Assembly (NCBI GenBank): GCA_945911015.1
Contig: CAMDZW010000021.1
Coordinates: forward strand, 1 to 62,923
DNA: 62,923 bases
From: an uncultured Propionibacteriaceae bacterium
GTDB lineage: Bacteria > Actinomycetota > Actinomycetes > Propionibacteriales > Propionibacteriaceae
Direction of reading: 5' to 3'
Positions 21,037-28,619 of the stretch are shown here, piece after piece (position 1 is the stretch's first letter; the number at the start of each line of letters is the position of its first letter). The position numbers and the translations under genes are program-made. Under the pieces are notes generated by a model. The model was given only the letters and a program-made list of their open reading frames with translations. It did no database searches and had not been told where the DNA came from.

Positions 21037-21840
21037 ATGAGCGAACTGGCACAGACCTCACCGAACCTCGCGCTGGGTATCGACATCGGCGGATCGGGCA
21101 TCAAGGGCGCCCCGGTCAACCTCGAGACCGGTGAGTTCGCCGCAGATCGACTCCGGATCCCCACACCGAAGGCGTCAACCCCAGAGAACGTGGCCGAGAT
21201 CGTCTCCGAGCTCGTCGACCACTTCGCCGACCAGATCGGCCCGGATGCGGCGATCGGGATCACCGTGCCGGCCATTGTCCAGCGCGGAGTGACCCGTTCG
21301 GCAGCCAACATCGACGATGCCTGGATCGACTACCCGGCTGAGGACCTGTTCGAAAAGGTCACCGGCCGCGATGTCTTCGTGGTCAACGATGCCGACGCCG
21401 CCGGCATCGCCGAGGTTGCCTTCGGCGCTGCCAAGGGTGTCGACGGGCTGGTCATCCTCACCACGCTCGGCACTGGTATCGGGTCAGCCATGATCCACCG
21501 TGGCGCACTCATCCCCAACAGCGAGCTCGGCCATCTCGAGATCGACGGCCATGACGCCGAGACCCGTGCCGCGTCCCGCATCAAGGACGAGGAAGGCCTG
21601 TCCTACAAGAAGTGGGCGAAGAAGCGTCTGCAGCGCTACTACGAGACCGTTGAGTTCCTGTTCTCACCGGACCTGCTGGTGGTCGGCGGCGGGGTGTCGA
21701 AGGACTCCGACAAGTTCTTGCCGCTGTTGGATCTCAAGACTCCGATCGTGCCGGCCCAGTTGCGCAACACCGCCGGGATCATCGGCGCCGCCCACATCGC
21801 AGCTGACCTCTCGGCCAAGGGCGTGGAGCACCTGGCCTGA
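21037..21840 (+). CDS. ppgK: polyphosphate glucokinase
   Basis: 267 residues of the ROK-like actinobacterial PpgK family. ALGIDIGGSGIKGAPV is the phosphate-binding loop, VVNDADAAGIAEVAFGAAKG the catalytic Asp region, and TTLGTGIGSAMIHRG the second phosphate motif. NSELGHLEI and SYKKWAKKRLQRYYE complete the family signature. It phosphorylates glucose with polyphosphate (and ATP). TAGAGT ends nine bases before the ATG and no ribosome-binding site is visible, so a leaderless transcript inside the galE tail is possible in addition to co-transcription. Confidence 0.93.
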   Translation: MSELAQTSPNLALGIDIGGSGIKGAPVNLETGEFAADRLRIPTPKASTPENVAEIVSELVDHFADQIGPDAAIGITVPAIVQRGVTRSAANIDDAWIDYPAEDLFEKVTGRDVFVVNDADAAGIAEVAFGAAKGVDGLVILTTLGTGIGSAMIHRGALIPNSELGHLEIDGHDAETRAASRIKDEEGLSYKKWAKKRLQRYYETVEFLFSPDLLVVGGGVSKDSDKFLPLLDLKTPIVPAQLRNTAGIIGAAHIAADLSAKGVEHLA

Positions 21841-21862
21841 CCGCTGCCAGCGTCAGGTCAGC

Positions 21863-23500
21863 TCACATGCGTTCTGGGGCAGCGATCCCGAGCAGGCCGA
21901 GACCGTGGGCCAGCACCCGACGGGCGGCCTCGACCAGACCGAGCCGGGACGACCGGACCTCACCTTCACTGCGCAGCACCGGACAGTCGTCGTAGAAGCG
22001 GGCCACCGCAACGGCGACCTCATGCAGATAGGTGCACAGCTTGTGCGGCTGCAGGACCTCAGCAACCTCCGCGACGGTCTGGCCATAGCGGGACAGCAGC
22101 AGCGCCAGAGCCTGCTCCGAGGAATGGGCCAAGGTGGTGACCTGGTCGGGGATGACCAACTCCTCGGCCACGGCCTTGCGTTCGACTTGGCAGATTCGGG
22201 CATGGGCATACTGCAGGTAGGGACCGGTGTCGCCCTGGGTCTGGATCATGCGGTCCAGGTCGAAGACGTAGTCCTTGTTGAGTCCATTGGACAGATCGGC
22301 GTACTTGATCGCGCCCATGGCGATCTCGGGGGCGCGCTCTGCCTCGGCCGCGTCGAGCAGGCTGACCAGGGTGGCCGCTGAGCCGTCCCGCGACTTGAGC
22401 GGCTTGTTGTCCTCACCGAGCACCATGCCGTAGCCGACATGTTCGGCGACCACCGAGTCCGGCAGATAACCGGCCTTGCGGGCAGCAGCGAAGACCTGCA
22501 TGAAATGGGCGTGCTGACGCACGTCGGTGACATAGATGATCCGGTCGGCGCCGAGCTGGGTGACCCGATGCCGGATCGCTGTCAGGTCAGTGATGTCGTA
22601 GCCGTAGCCGCCGTCACTCTTGCGGATGATCAGCGGGGCGTCATAGCCCTCGACGAAGATGCACAGGGCACCGCTGTCCACCACGGCGACACCGGAGGAC
22701 TCGACGTCGGCGGCCACCTCGGCCAGTTCGTCGTTGTAGGTGGACTCACCGGCGAGATCGTCATCGGTGAGCAGCACATTGAGCCGGGCATAGGCCTGGT
22801 TGAAGCCGACCTTGGAGATCGCCAGCAGCGCCTCCCACTGCTCCAGGCTCAACGGATCTCCACCCTGCAAGGAAACTACGCGCTTGCGGGCCCGTTCGGC
22901 GAATGCCTCGTCGGTCTTGAACCGGGCAGCGGCACGCTTGTAGAGATCGTCCGCCTCAGCCAGGGTCAGGGTCGCGGCGTCGACACCTTCGTCGTCCAGC
23001 TGTTCGAGCAGCTGGCCGAACTGGGTGCCCCAGTCGCCGATGTGGTTCTGCGGGACGACGGTGTGGCCGAGCGCGGTCAGCACCCGGTTGAAGGCGTCGC
23101 CGATGATGGTGGACCGCAGGTGCCCGACATGCATCTGCTTGGCGACATTGGGGCTGGAGTAGTCGATCACGATCCGTTGCGGGTCGTCCGCCCTGGTCAC
23201 GCCGGTGTCGCTGTCCTGCAGCAGGCTGGTGACACCGTTGACCAGGGTCTGCTCACTCAACCGGATGTTGATGAAACCGGGACCGGCGATCTCCAGCGGC
23301 TCGCACAGGTCGGACAGGTCGATCTGCTCGACGAGCTCGGCGGCGATGTCACGCGGCTTCTGCCCACGGGTCTTGGCCAACCGCAGCGCCACATTCGTCT
23401 GGAAGTGCCCGAACTCGGGTCGAGTCGCCGGTCGCAGCTCCGGGTCGATCCCGGTGAGGTCGGCGAAACGCTGGCTGAGTTCGTGGGCATAGGAAATCAC
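21863..23500 (-). CDS. argS: arginyl-tRNA synthetase
   Basis: 545 residues from GTG 23500 (MISYAHELSQRF). Longer in-frame starts add an unrelated extension. The class I HIGH motif appears within SSPNVAKQMHVGHLRST, and KTLKSRDG-type residues are seen as NKPLKSRDGSAATL. The C-terminal anticodon-binding DALR domain is recognisable (LQYAHARICQVERKA onward). It charges tRNA-Arg. The upstream spacer holds an 11-base direct repeat, listed separately. Confidence 0.95.
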   Translation of the reverse strand: MISYAHELSQRFADLTGIDPELRPATRPEFGHFQTNVALRLAKTRGQKPRDIAAELVEQIDLSDLCEPLEIAGPGFINIRLSEQTLVNGVTSLLQDSDTGVTRADDPQRIVIDYSSPNVAKQMHVGHLRSTIIGDAFNRVLTALGHTVVPQNHIGDWGTQFGQLLEQLDDEGVDAATLTLAEADDLYKRAAARFKTDEAFAERARKRVVSLQGGDPLSLEQWEALLAISKVGFNQAYARLNVLLTDDDLAGESTYNDELAEVAADVESSGVAVVDSGALCIFVEGYDAPLIIRKSDGGYGYDITDLTAIRHRVTQLGADRIIYVTDVRQHAHFMQVFAAARKAGYLPDSVVAEHVGYGMVLGEDNKPLKSRDGSAATLVSLLDAAEAERAPEIAMGAIKYADLSNGLNKDYVFDLDRMIQTQGDTGPYLQYAHARICQVERKAVAEELVIPDQVTTLAHSSEQALALLLSRYGQTVAEVAEVLQPHKLCTYLHEVAVAVARFYDDCPVLRSEGEVRSSRLGLVEAARRVLAHGLGLLGIAAPERM

Positions 23501-23560
23501 CCGGCCATTGTTCCATGCCCCCGACGTGGACACGAGTCCGTTCCTCCACACCGATCAGGC

Positions 23561-23593
23561 CAGTTCGTTCAGCCCATCGGATCAGTTCGTTCA
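23561..23593 (-). repeat. 11-base direct repeat upstream of argS
   Basis: CAGTTCGTTCA occurs at 23561-23571 and 23583-23593, exactly 22 bases apart (two helical turns). On the coding strand of argS it reads TGAACGAACTG and lies about 60-95 bases before the start codon. A dimeric regulator binding two in-phase sites is a plausible reading. Confidence 0.4.
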
Positions 23594-23604
23594 ACCATGA
23601 GAGC

Positions 23605-25281
23605 TCAGATGCCGTTGCTGCCGTAGGCGTCCTCGAACTGTTGCTCCACGACATCCTGGCCGTGCCCGTCCAGGGGAAGGTCCTCGGTCGGCGGGGTCAG
23701 TTCGATCGGGGTGCCGAGCGCATCAGGGGCAGCGTCACGGCTCGGCTCGAACCGTTCCTGGGCTCCGGTCAGCGGGTCGTTGCCGGTCCAGTAACGCCGT
23801 ACCTGGCCATCATTGGCCTGCTCGGTCAGCGTCGCCGGATCGACCCCGTTGGCCGCAGCAATGTAGTCGATGGTGGCCTGTGAGACCCCGGCCGAGTTGT
23901 AGGTGACGGCAGCATTGCCGGTGTCCAACGCGGCGATCGTGGCCAACCGTCCACCCAGCGAATGGCCTGACCACACGACATTGTCGCCGTTTCCGCTGCG
24001 AGACACGGCTTCCGAGATCGCCAACACCTGTTGGGTCTGTGGCGACATCGTCACCGCGCCGACGACGTCTTCGGCGATGTCGGGGTCGCGCCATCCTGCC
24101 GACGGGGTGCCCGGCGCCTCACCGGCGGTGGTGCCGGCGAAGGCCACCACGTAGTTGCCGTCCGGATCGACGAAGACCTCAGCGATGAAGCCGTTGTCGT
24201 CGCGCATCATGCCCGGATCCAATCCGAGGGCAGCCAAGTCCTCTGCCGTGGCGCGACTGTAGCCGTCGGGCAGCAACGCATCAGGATCACCGATCGCCTG
24301 GTTGAGATCGATCAGGTCCCCGTCGAGCTCGGGGTCAGGTTCGGCCCCTTGGGCATCGTGGCCGCTGGTGCCCGGCTCCGGCGCCTCGGCGTTGTGGCCC
24401 GGATCAGTCCCGCTGGTCAACAGCGAGGCGGCCCGCTCAGCACGCTGACCGACATTCTTGATCCGCCCGATCTCGGTGACCATCGGCTCGACGGAGGACT
24501 CCACGAAGTCGGTGACGACCTCCAGGGTCGAGGCGACCTCGGTGCTGGCCCACGCCAGGAATGAGTCCCACGCGGCCCGCAGTCGCTGAGCCGCCTCCGC
24601 TGCGGCATCACGGCCGCCGTTGATTGCGCCGGAGAGGCCGCCGACCACGGCACCGACCGGACCGCCGCTGGTGAATCCTTGCCAGGCACCGGAGAGCCCG
24701 CCACCGACGACGCCGCCGGCGACCGTCAGCACACCACCGGCCAGAGCGAGCCCGGCCCGGGCGATCGTCTGCAGTGCGCCGTTGACCAGACGTGCCGCCA
24801 GCTCGCTGACCGCGGTCAACAACTCCTGTTTGACCGCAGCAATCCCGTACCCGATCCGCACATGCCGAGCGCCGACCTCTTGGATGGCCTGCCCGGTCTC
24901 TTCGACACAGACCGCGGTCGCGCTCATCGTCCGGGCGAACCCGTCGGCCGCCGGCCCGGTCCAGCCCGGGGTGCGACCCGAGGTCGTGGCGATCGGACCG
25001 ACCTGGCCCAGAACCTGCTGGGCGGTCTGCTCACAGTGCTCGGCGTGGGCGATGATCGCACCGCTGTCACCGGTGAACTCGTCAAGCAGTTCCCGGAAGG
25101 AGTCGAGCGCATCGCCGATCCAGTCGTGGAACGGCTGCGGCAGTCCCGTGCTGATCAGCGACCACAGGTCAAGGGTCAGGTCGATGACATCGAGCGGTGC
25201 ACCACCGGTCGGGGCGGGCACCGGCGGCCCGTCGAGGACCGACACCGCCTGGTTGATCCAGCTCAGCTGCGGCCCACTCAT
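23605..25281 (-). CDS. type VII-secretion-like protein with C-terminal lipase-fold domain
   Basis: 558 residues. The N-terminal half (to about 220) is helical with WTGPAADGFARTM, the W-x-G type turn of WXG100/EspA-like secreted proteins. A Gly/Ala-rich segment follows (ALAGGVLTVAGGVVGGG), resembling a glycine-zipper membrane stretch. The C-terminal 200 residues form an alpha/beta-hydrolase of the lipase-3 type: oxyanion segment VVAFAGTT, nucleophile elbow VWSGHSLGGRLA, Asp in YWTGNDPLT, and His in LDGHGQDVV. It is probably an exported lipase or phospholipase, perhaps an antibacterial effector. No immunity gene or ESX core component is in the window. It overlaps the preceding small gene by four bases. 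Confidence 0.75.
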   Translation of the reverse strand: MSGPQLSWINQAVSVLDGPPVPAPTGGAPLDVIDLTLDLWSLISTGLPQPFHDWIGDALDSFRELLDEFTGDSGAIIAHAEHCEQTAQQVLGQVGPIATTSGRTPGWTGPAADGFARTMSATAVCVEETGQAIQEVGARHVRIGYGIAAVKQELLTAVSELAARLVNGALQTIARAGLALAGGVLTVAGGVVGGGLSGAWQGFTSGGPVGAVVGGLSGAINGGRDAAAEAAQRLRAAWDSFLAWASTEVASTLEVVTDFVESSVEPMVTEIGRIKNVGQRAERAASLLTSGTDPGHNAEAPEPGTSGHDAQGAEPDPELDGDLIDLNQAIGDPDALLPDGYSRATAEDLAALGLDPGMMRDDNGFIAEVFVDPDGNYVVAFAGTTAGEAPGTPSAGWRDPDIAEDVVGAVTMSPQTQQVLAISEAVSRSGNGDNVVWSGHSLGGRLATIAALDTGNAAVTYNSAGVSQATIDYIAAANGVDPATLTEQANDGQVRRYWTGNDPLTGAQERFEPSRDAAPDALGTPIELTPPTEDLPLDGHGQDVVEQQFEDAYGSNGI

Positions 25282-25586
25282 CGGTCGGCTCCGGGTCCGA
25301 CACCGCGGGCGTGACCGACATTCGAGGTTTCGGCCCGTTCGTAGGCGACGCAGGTCTGGGTGGCCCGATCGGCCAGCGCCGCGATCCCATCGGTCAGCGA
25401 CTGCAACAACCGATTGATGTCCTCGGTGGTGGCCGGTTCACAGTCGGTTGCCGCGGAGCCGACCAATTGCCCGTACGTACTGGGGTTCGGGGCGGTCAGC
25501 CGGATCCCGACCAGATCGTCCGAGGCATCGGCAAGACATTGTCCAGCGGCGCGGATTTCGTCAGGAGACACCGAGAAGTCAGGCAT
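25278..25586 (-). CDS. WXG100/EspC-like small secretion-target protein
   Basis: 102 residues, about the size of ESX-associated EspC-like proteins. It begins MPDFSVSPDEIRAAGQCLA and forms two predicted helices around a short turn (VGSAATDCEPATTEDINRLL). It lacks the exact WxG triplet. It overlaps both neighbours by a few bases, so it is co-translated with the lipase-domain protein and may serve as its partner for type VII export. Confidence 0.65.
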   Translation of the reverse strand: MPDFSVSPDEIRAAGQCLADASDDLVGIRLTAPNPSTYGQLVGSAATDCEPATTEDINRLLQSLTDGIAALADRATQTCVAYERAETSNVGHARGVGPGADR

Positions 25587-26170
25587 CAGGCACGCTCCAG
25601 GTCCACGGCACTGTCCAGCTGGGTGCGGGCATCCTGCCAGGCGGCGACGACGGCGCGAGCCATCGCCTGCGGTCCATGTCCGAGGGCGGCCGTGGTGGTG
25701 CGGGCATCGCGCAACCCCAGGGCCCGATCGAAGCTCAGCCAGACCTCGTCGGCCGATCCGACGAACTCGCCCTCGGCCTGGGTGGCCGAGAACTGCTCGA
25801 ATCGTGCCACCATCGCGTCCGTACGAGCAGAGGTCGCCTGTTGTTCGGGGGCCAGTGGCCGGCCCGGTTCAGGAGTGGAGACGGCCCCGGGCAGGGGACC
25901 TGATCCGGGCAGGGGGAGGGGTTCTGCCACCCGTACGGAGTCACAGGCATGCCGGTGTACGGCCAGAACCGAGGCTGCCCATCGGGTCGGTGTGGTGTGG
26001 CCGAGCTCAGCGCTGAAGTCGATCTCGACCAGCTGGCCGAGATCGTCGACTGTCATGGTGGTGAGTCCGTCACTGGCACGTCCGTGCCGCGCAGCCCGTT
26101 CGGCTTCGACACGGCTGGCCTGGCTGCGGAGTTCTGCGGCTCGTTGCCGGGCCCGGGAGATCGCACTCAC
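25586..26170 (-). CDS. YbaB/EbfC-like protein of the secretion-like cassette
   Basis: 194 residues if GTG 26170 is used (start VSAISRARQRAAELR); ATG 26200 adds ten residues. The first part resembles the YbaB/EbfC fold that precedes ESX substrates such as EspL: a helix, then GLTTMTVDDLGQLVEIDFS. The C-terminal half has a second helical region with EFVGSADEVWLSFDRALGLRD. The job is probably chaperone or DNA-associated partner of the downstream secreted proteins. The assignment is by pattern and operon, so the function is inference. Confidence 0.6.
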   Translation of the reverse strand: MSAISRARQRAAELRSQASRVEAERAARHGRASDGLTTMTVDDLGQLVEIDFSAELGHTTPTRWAASVLAVHRHACDSVRVAEPLPLPGSGPLPGAVSTPEPGRPLAPEQQATSARTDAMVARFEQFSATQAEGEFVGSADEVWLSFDRALGLRDARTTTAALGHGPQAMARAVVAAWQDARTQLDSAVDLERA

Positions 26171-26261
26171 AGCTCTGAACCTACCGATGACCGGGGCCAT
26201 CTGCACGGCCTCGCCCACGTGACAGAATGTGAACGATTCATCACCACCCCAGGAGGCTCTC

Positions 26262-27080
26262 ATGACCGACGTCCCCACCGTCACACTCAACGACGGACGA
26301 ACGATCCCCCAGCTCGGTTTCGGAGTGTGGCAGGTGTCCAGTGAGGACATCATCCCGGCTGTGAGCACCGCCTTGGAGGCCGGCTACCGCCACATCGACA
26401 CCGCAGCGATCTACGGCAACGAGGAGGGGGTCGGCAAGGCGATCGCCGGCTCCGGCATCCGCCGCGACGACCTGTTCGTGACCACCAAGCTGTGGAACAC
26501 CCGCCACGGCGATGTGGTCGACGCCGCCAAGGAGAGCCTCGACAAGCTCGGCCTCGACCACGTCGACCTGTACCTGATCCACTGGCCCTCACCGACCAAG
26601 GGCAACTATGTCCGGGCCTGGGAGCAGATGCAGGAAGTCAGGGCGCAGGGGCTGACCCGCTCGATCGGCGTCTCGAACTTCACCCGACAGCATCTCGAGG
26701 ACATCCTCGGCCGGATTGACACCGTCCCGGCGGTCAACCAGATCGAGATCCACCCGACTTTTGCCCAGCGGGAGATGACCGCCTTCAACGCGTCGAAGGG
26801 GATCGTGTCCCAGGCCTACAGCCCGCTCGGCCTCGCGCAGGACCTGTCCGCGCCGGCCGTGGTCGAGATCGCTGAGTCGCTGCACCGGACCCCGGCCCAG
26901 GTCATCCTGCGCTGGCACCTGCAGAAGGGGCACGTCGTGTTCCCCAAGTCGATCACCCCCGCCCGGATCAAGGAGAACTTCCGCGTCTTCGACTTCGAGC
27001 TGGATGCCAAGGCGATGAAGCAGATCGACGGCCTGGACGCCGACAACCGCATCGGCAATCATCCGAACGACTTCTTCTGA
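26262..27080 (+). CDS. aldo/keto reductase
   Basis: 272 residues with a perfect AGGAGG ribosome-binding site. The AKR motifs are present: GFGVWQV, the catalytic Asp/Tyr in HIDTAAIYGNEEGVG, the catalytic Lys in FVTTKLWN, the catalytic His region LYLIHWPSP, and the NADPH-binding FPKSITPARIKENFRVFDF. It belongs to the AKR5-type group related to 2,5-diketo-D-gluconate reductases. The physiological carbonyl substrate is unknown. It is probably monocistronic. Confidence 0.93.
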   Translation: MTDVPTVTLNDGRTIPQLGFGVWQVSSEDIIPAVSTALEAGYRHIDTAAIYGNEEGVGKAIAGSGIRRDDLFVTTKLWNTRHGDVVDAAKESLDKLGLDHVDLYLIHWPSPTKGNYVRAWEQMQEVRAQGLTRSIGVSNFTRQHLEDILGRIDTVPAVNQIEIHPTFAQREMTAFNASKGIVSQAYSPLGLAQDLSAPAVVEIAESLHRTPAQVILRWHLQKGHVVFPKSITPARIKENFRVFDFELDAKAMKQIDGLDADNRIGNHPNDFF

Positions 27081-27137
27081 TCAGCCCGCCCCACGCAGCC
27101 CGGCCGATCCGCGCAGGATTCCGACCGAACGGACGTC

Positions 27138-27269
27138 TTGGATCGCTTCAATCCCGCCGTTTGGGTCGGAATCCTGACCGCGACGACCATTGGGGCCGCC
27201 ATCCTGGCGGCCGGGGCGGGCGTCGCAATGGGCCCGGCGGTCAGTCCGACGGGGAGTCGTCGGAGCTGA
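27138..27269 (+). CDS. possible 43-residue single-span membrane peptide
   Basis: A TTG-initiated frame encodes 43 residues, with a hydrophobic stretch from about residue 7 to 32 (VWVGILTATTIGAAILAAG) and a basic end (GSRRS). It occupies most of the 160-base spacer between the reductase and mnhG and overlaps the mnhG end antisense by 29 bases. Only a weak GGACG precedes the start. I do not recognise it, and chance cannot be excluded in high-GC DNA. Confidence 0.2.
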   Translation: MDRFNPAVWVGILTATTIGAAILAAGAGVAMGPAVSPTGSRRS

Positions 27270-27633
27270 TGTCCCACCCGGCCCGGGCGAGATCCTCGGT
27301 GAGCTCGTCGACCTCGAGGGTGGCCGGGTCGATCAGGTGGGAGCGGTAGGCCACCCGGCCCACCATGTGAGCCGCAACCGGGACCGTGAGGATCTGGAAG
27401 ACCACCACGAGCGCCAGTAGGCCGAGGACGGCCGGCTCCCGCAGGGTCACAGCGAGTCCGGCGACCGCGAACAACAGACCCAGGGTCAGTGGCTTGGCGC
27501 CGGCATGGGCCCGAGTGGTCGGATCGGGAAAGCGGAGGACGCCGATCCCGGCGGCCAATGAGACCACACCGCCGGCGAGCAGCAGGACCGCCCCGGCCAG
27601 ATCGGCGATCGCGCCGAGAAGCTGCTCATCCAT
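27241..27633 (-). CDS. mnhG: Na+/H+ antiporter subunit G
   Basis: 130 residues from ATG 27633 (MDEQLLGAI), overlapping the mnhF stop by eight bases. There are three membrane segments and the family motif IGVLRFPDPTTRAHAGAKPLTLG. The C-terminal 35 residues are a charged cytosolic tail. Last subunit of the Mrp complex, which exchanges cytoplasmic Na+ (or K+) for protons and supports pH and salt homeostasis. Confidence 0.9.
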   Translation of the reverse strand: MDEQLLGAIADLAGAVLLLAGGVVSLAAGIGVLRFPDPTTRAHAGAKPLTLGLLFAVAGLAVTLREPAVLGLLALVVVFQILTVPVAAHMVGRVAYRSHLIDPATLEVDELTEDLARAGWDISSDDSPSD

Positions 27634-27982
27634 GTCGGTCCTCCTTGCCGAGGAGGCCGTTGCCGGGCGTGGTCGGATCGGCGGCGTCGGTACGCGCCGC
27701 ATCAGGGATGTAGCGGGCGATCGCGACCGGTCCGGCGAACCCGATCAGGCTCAGCACCAACATCAGTGGCAATGACGTGGTGTGGCGATTGACCTCGGCC
27801 TCGATCGCCAGCCCGGCGATCAACACACCGAGCAGCAGATCGGTGCCGACTGCCCGGTCCAGGGTCGAGGGTCCCTTGCTGACTCGGATGAGACCGGCCA
27901 CGGCGGCACCGGCGAACAGCACCCCGGCGATGACCAGGATGACATCGCGGACTGCGTGGATCGTCGTCACGGGATCACTCAT
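27626..27982 (-). CDS. mnhF: Na+/H+ antiporter subunit F
   Basis: 118 residues from ATG 27982, which has AAGGGGG five bases upstream (GTG 27985 is the neighbouring alternative). Three hydrophobic segments and the conserved RVSKGPSTLDRAVGTDLL motif identify MrpF. The start lies inside the end of mnhE. About 20 residues at the C-terminus extend beyond the usual length. Confidence 0.9.
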   Translation of the reverse strand: MSDPVTTIHAVRDVILVIAGVLFAGAAVAGLIRVSKGPSTLDRAVGTDLLLGVLIAGLAIEAEVNRHTTSLPLMLVLSLIGFAGPVAIARYIPDAARTDAADPTTPGNGLLGKEDRHG

Positions 27983-28619
27983 CACTGCCCCCTTCCGCAG
28001 CTTCGGGTGCAGACTCCGCCTTCAACGCAGCGTATTCGTGGCGCGGCCCGTACGCCCGGATCACCCGGGCCTCGAGTTTGCGCAGCTTGCTGCGTTGGGC
28101 CTCCAGGTCCGGGTTGGTGCCGATGTCCATCACATGGAGGTAGAGGACATTGACCCCTTCGGATCCGGCGGCATCGGACTCTCGCACGGCGCGACGCAGT
28201 TCGAGCGCCACCGACCCCGGGACGAGGGTGGTCAGCTCCGCGACCTGGGTCATCACGAAGTCGGAGTGGGTCCGCAACGGCACCCGCAGGATCGCATTGC
28301 GCACCGTCGGCCCGCGCACGACTCCGGCCCAGGCGACCGCGACACTGGCCACGACCAGATCGTAGACGAGGCGGACGTTCAGGACGATCCACCACAGTGG
28401 CCGTACGGTGCCCAGCATCTCCAACGGCGGCAGGGGAAAGACCAGAGACACGACGATGCCCAGCCCCAGGCCCATGATCAGGGTCGGCAGGTCGTACCGG
28501 CCCCACACCATCATCCAGACGATGCCCATCATCGCGATGGTCAGCCACTGGACCGTGCCACGGGGACGGCGCCACCGGCGCCGGGGCGCCTCGGGTTCGC
28601 TGCGGTGGAGATGGCTCAT
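27975..28619 (-). CDS. mnhE: Na+/H+ antiporter subunit E
   Basis: 214 residues, longer than the usual 160-170 because of an Arg-rich N-terminal extension and an acidic C-terminal tail ending EGGSDE. The MrpE core is clear: ARGPTVRNAILRVPLR is seen as VVRGPTVRNAILRVPL, and LTTLVPGSVALEL and LYLHVMDIG follow. Start and stop overlap mnhD and mnhF. Confidence 0.9.
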   Translation of the reverse strand: MSHLHRSEPEAPRRRWRRPRGTVQWLTIAMMGIVWMMVWGRYDLPTLIMGLGLGIVVSLVFPLPPLEMLGTVRPLWWIVLNVRLVYDLVVASVAVAWAGVVRGPTVRNAILRVPLRTHSDFVMTQVAELTTLVPGSVALELRRAVRESDAAGSEGVNVLYLHVMDIGTNPDLEAQRSKLRKLEARVIRAYGPRHEYAALKAESAPEAAEGGSDE

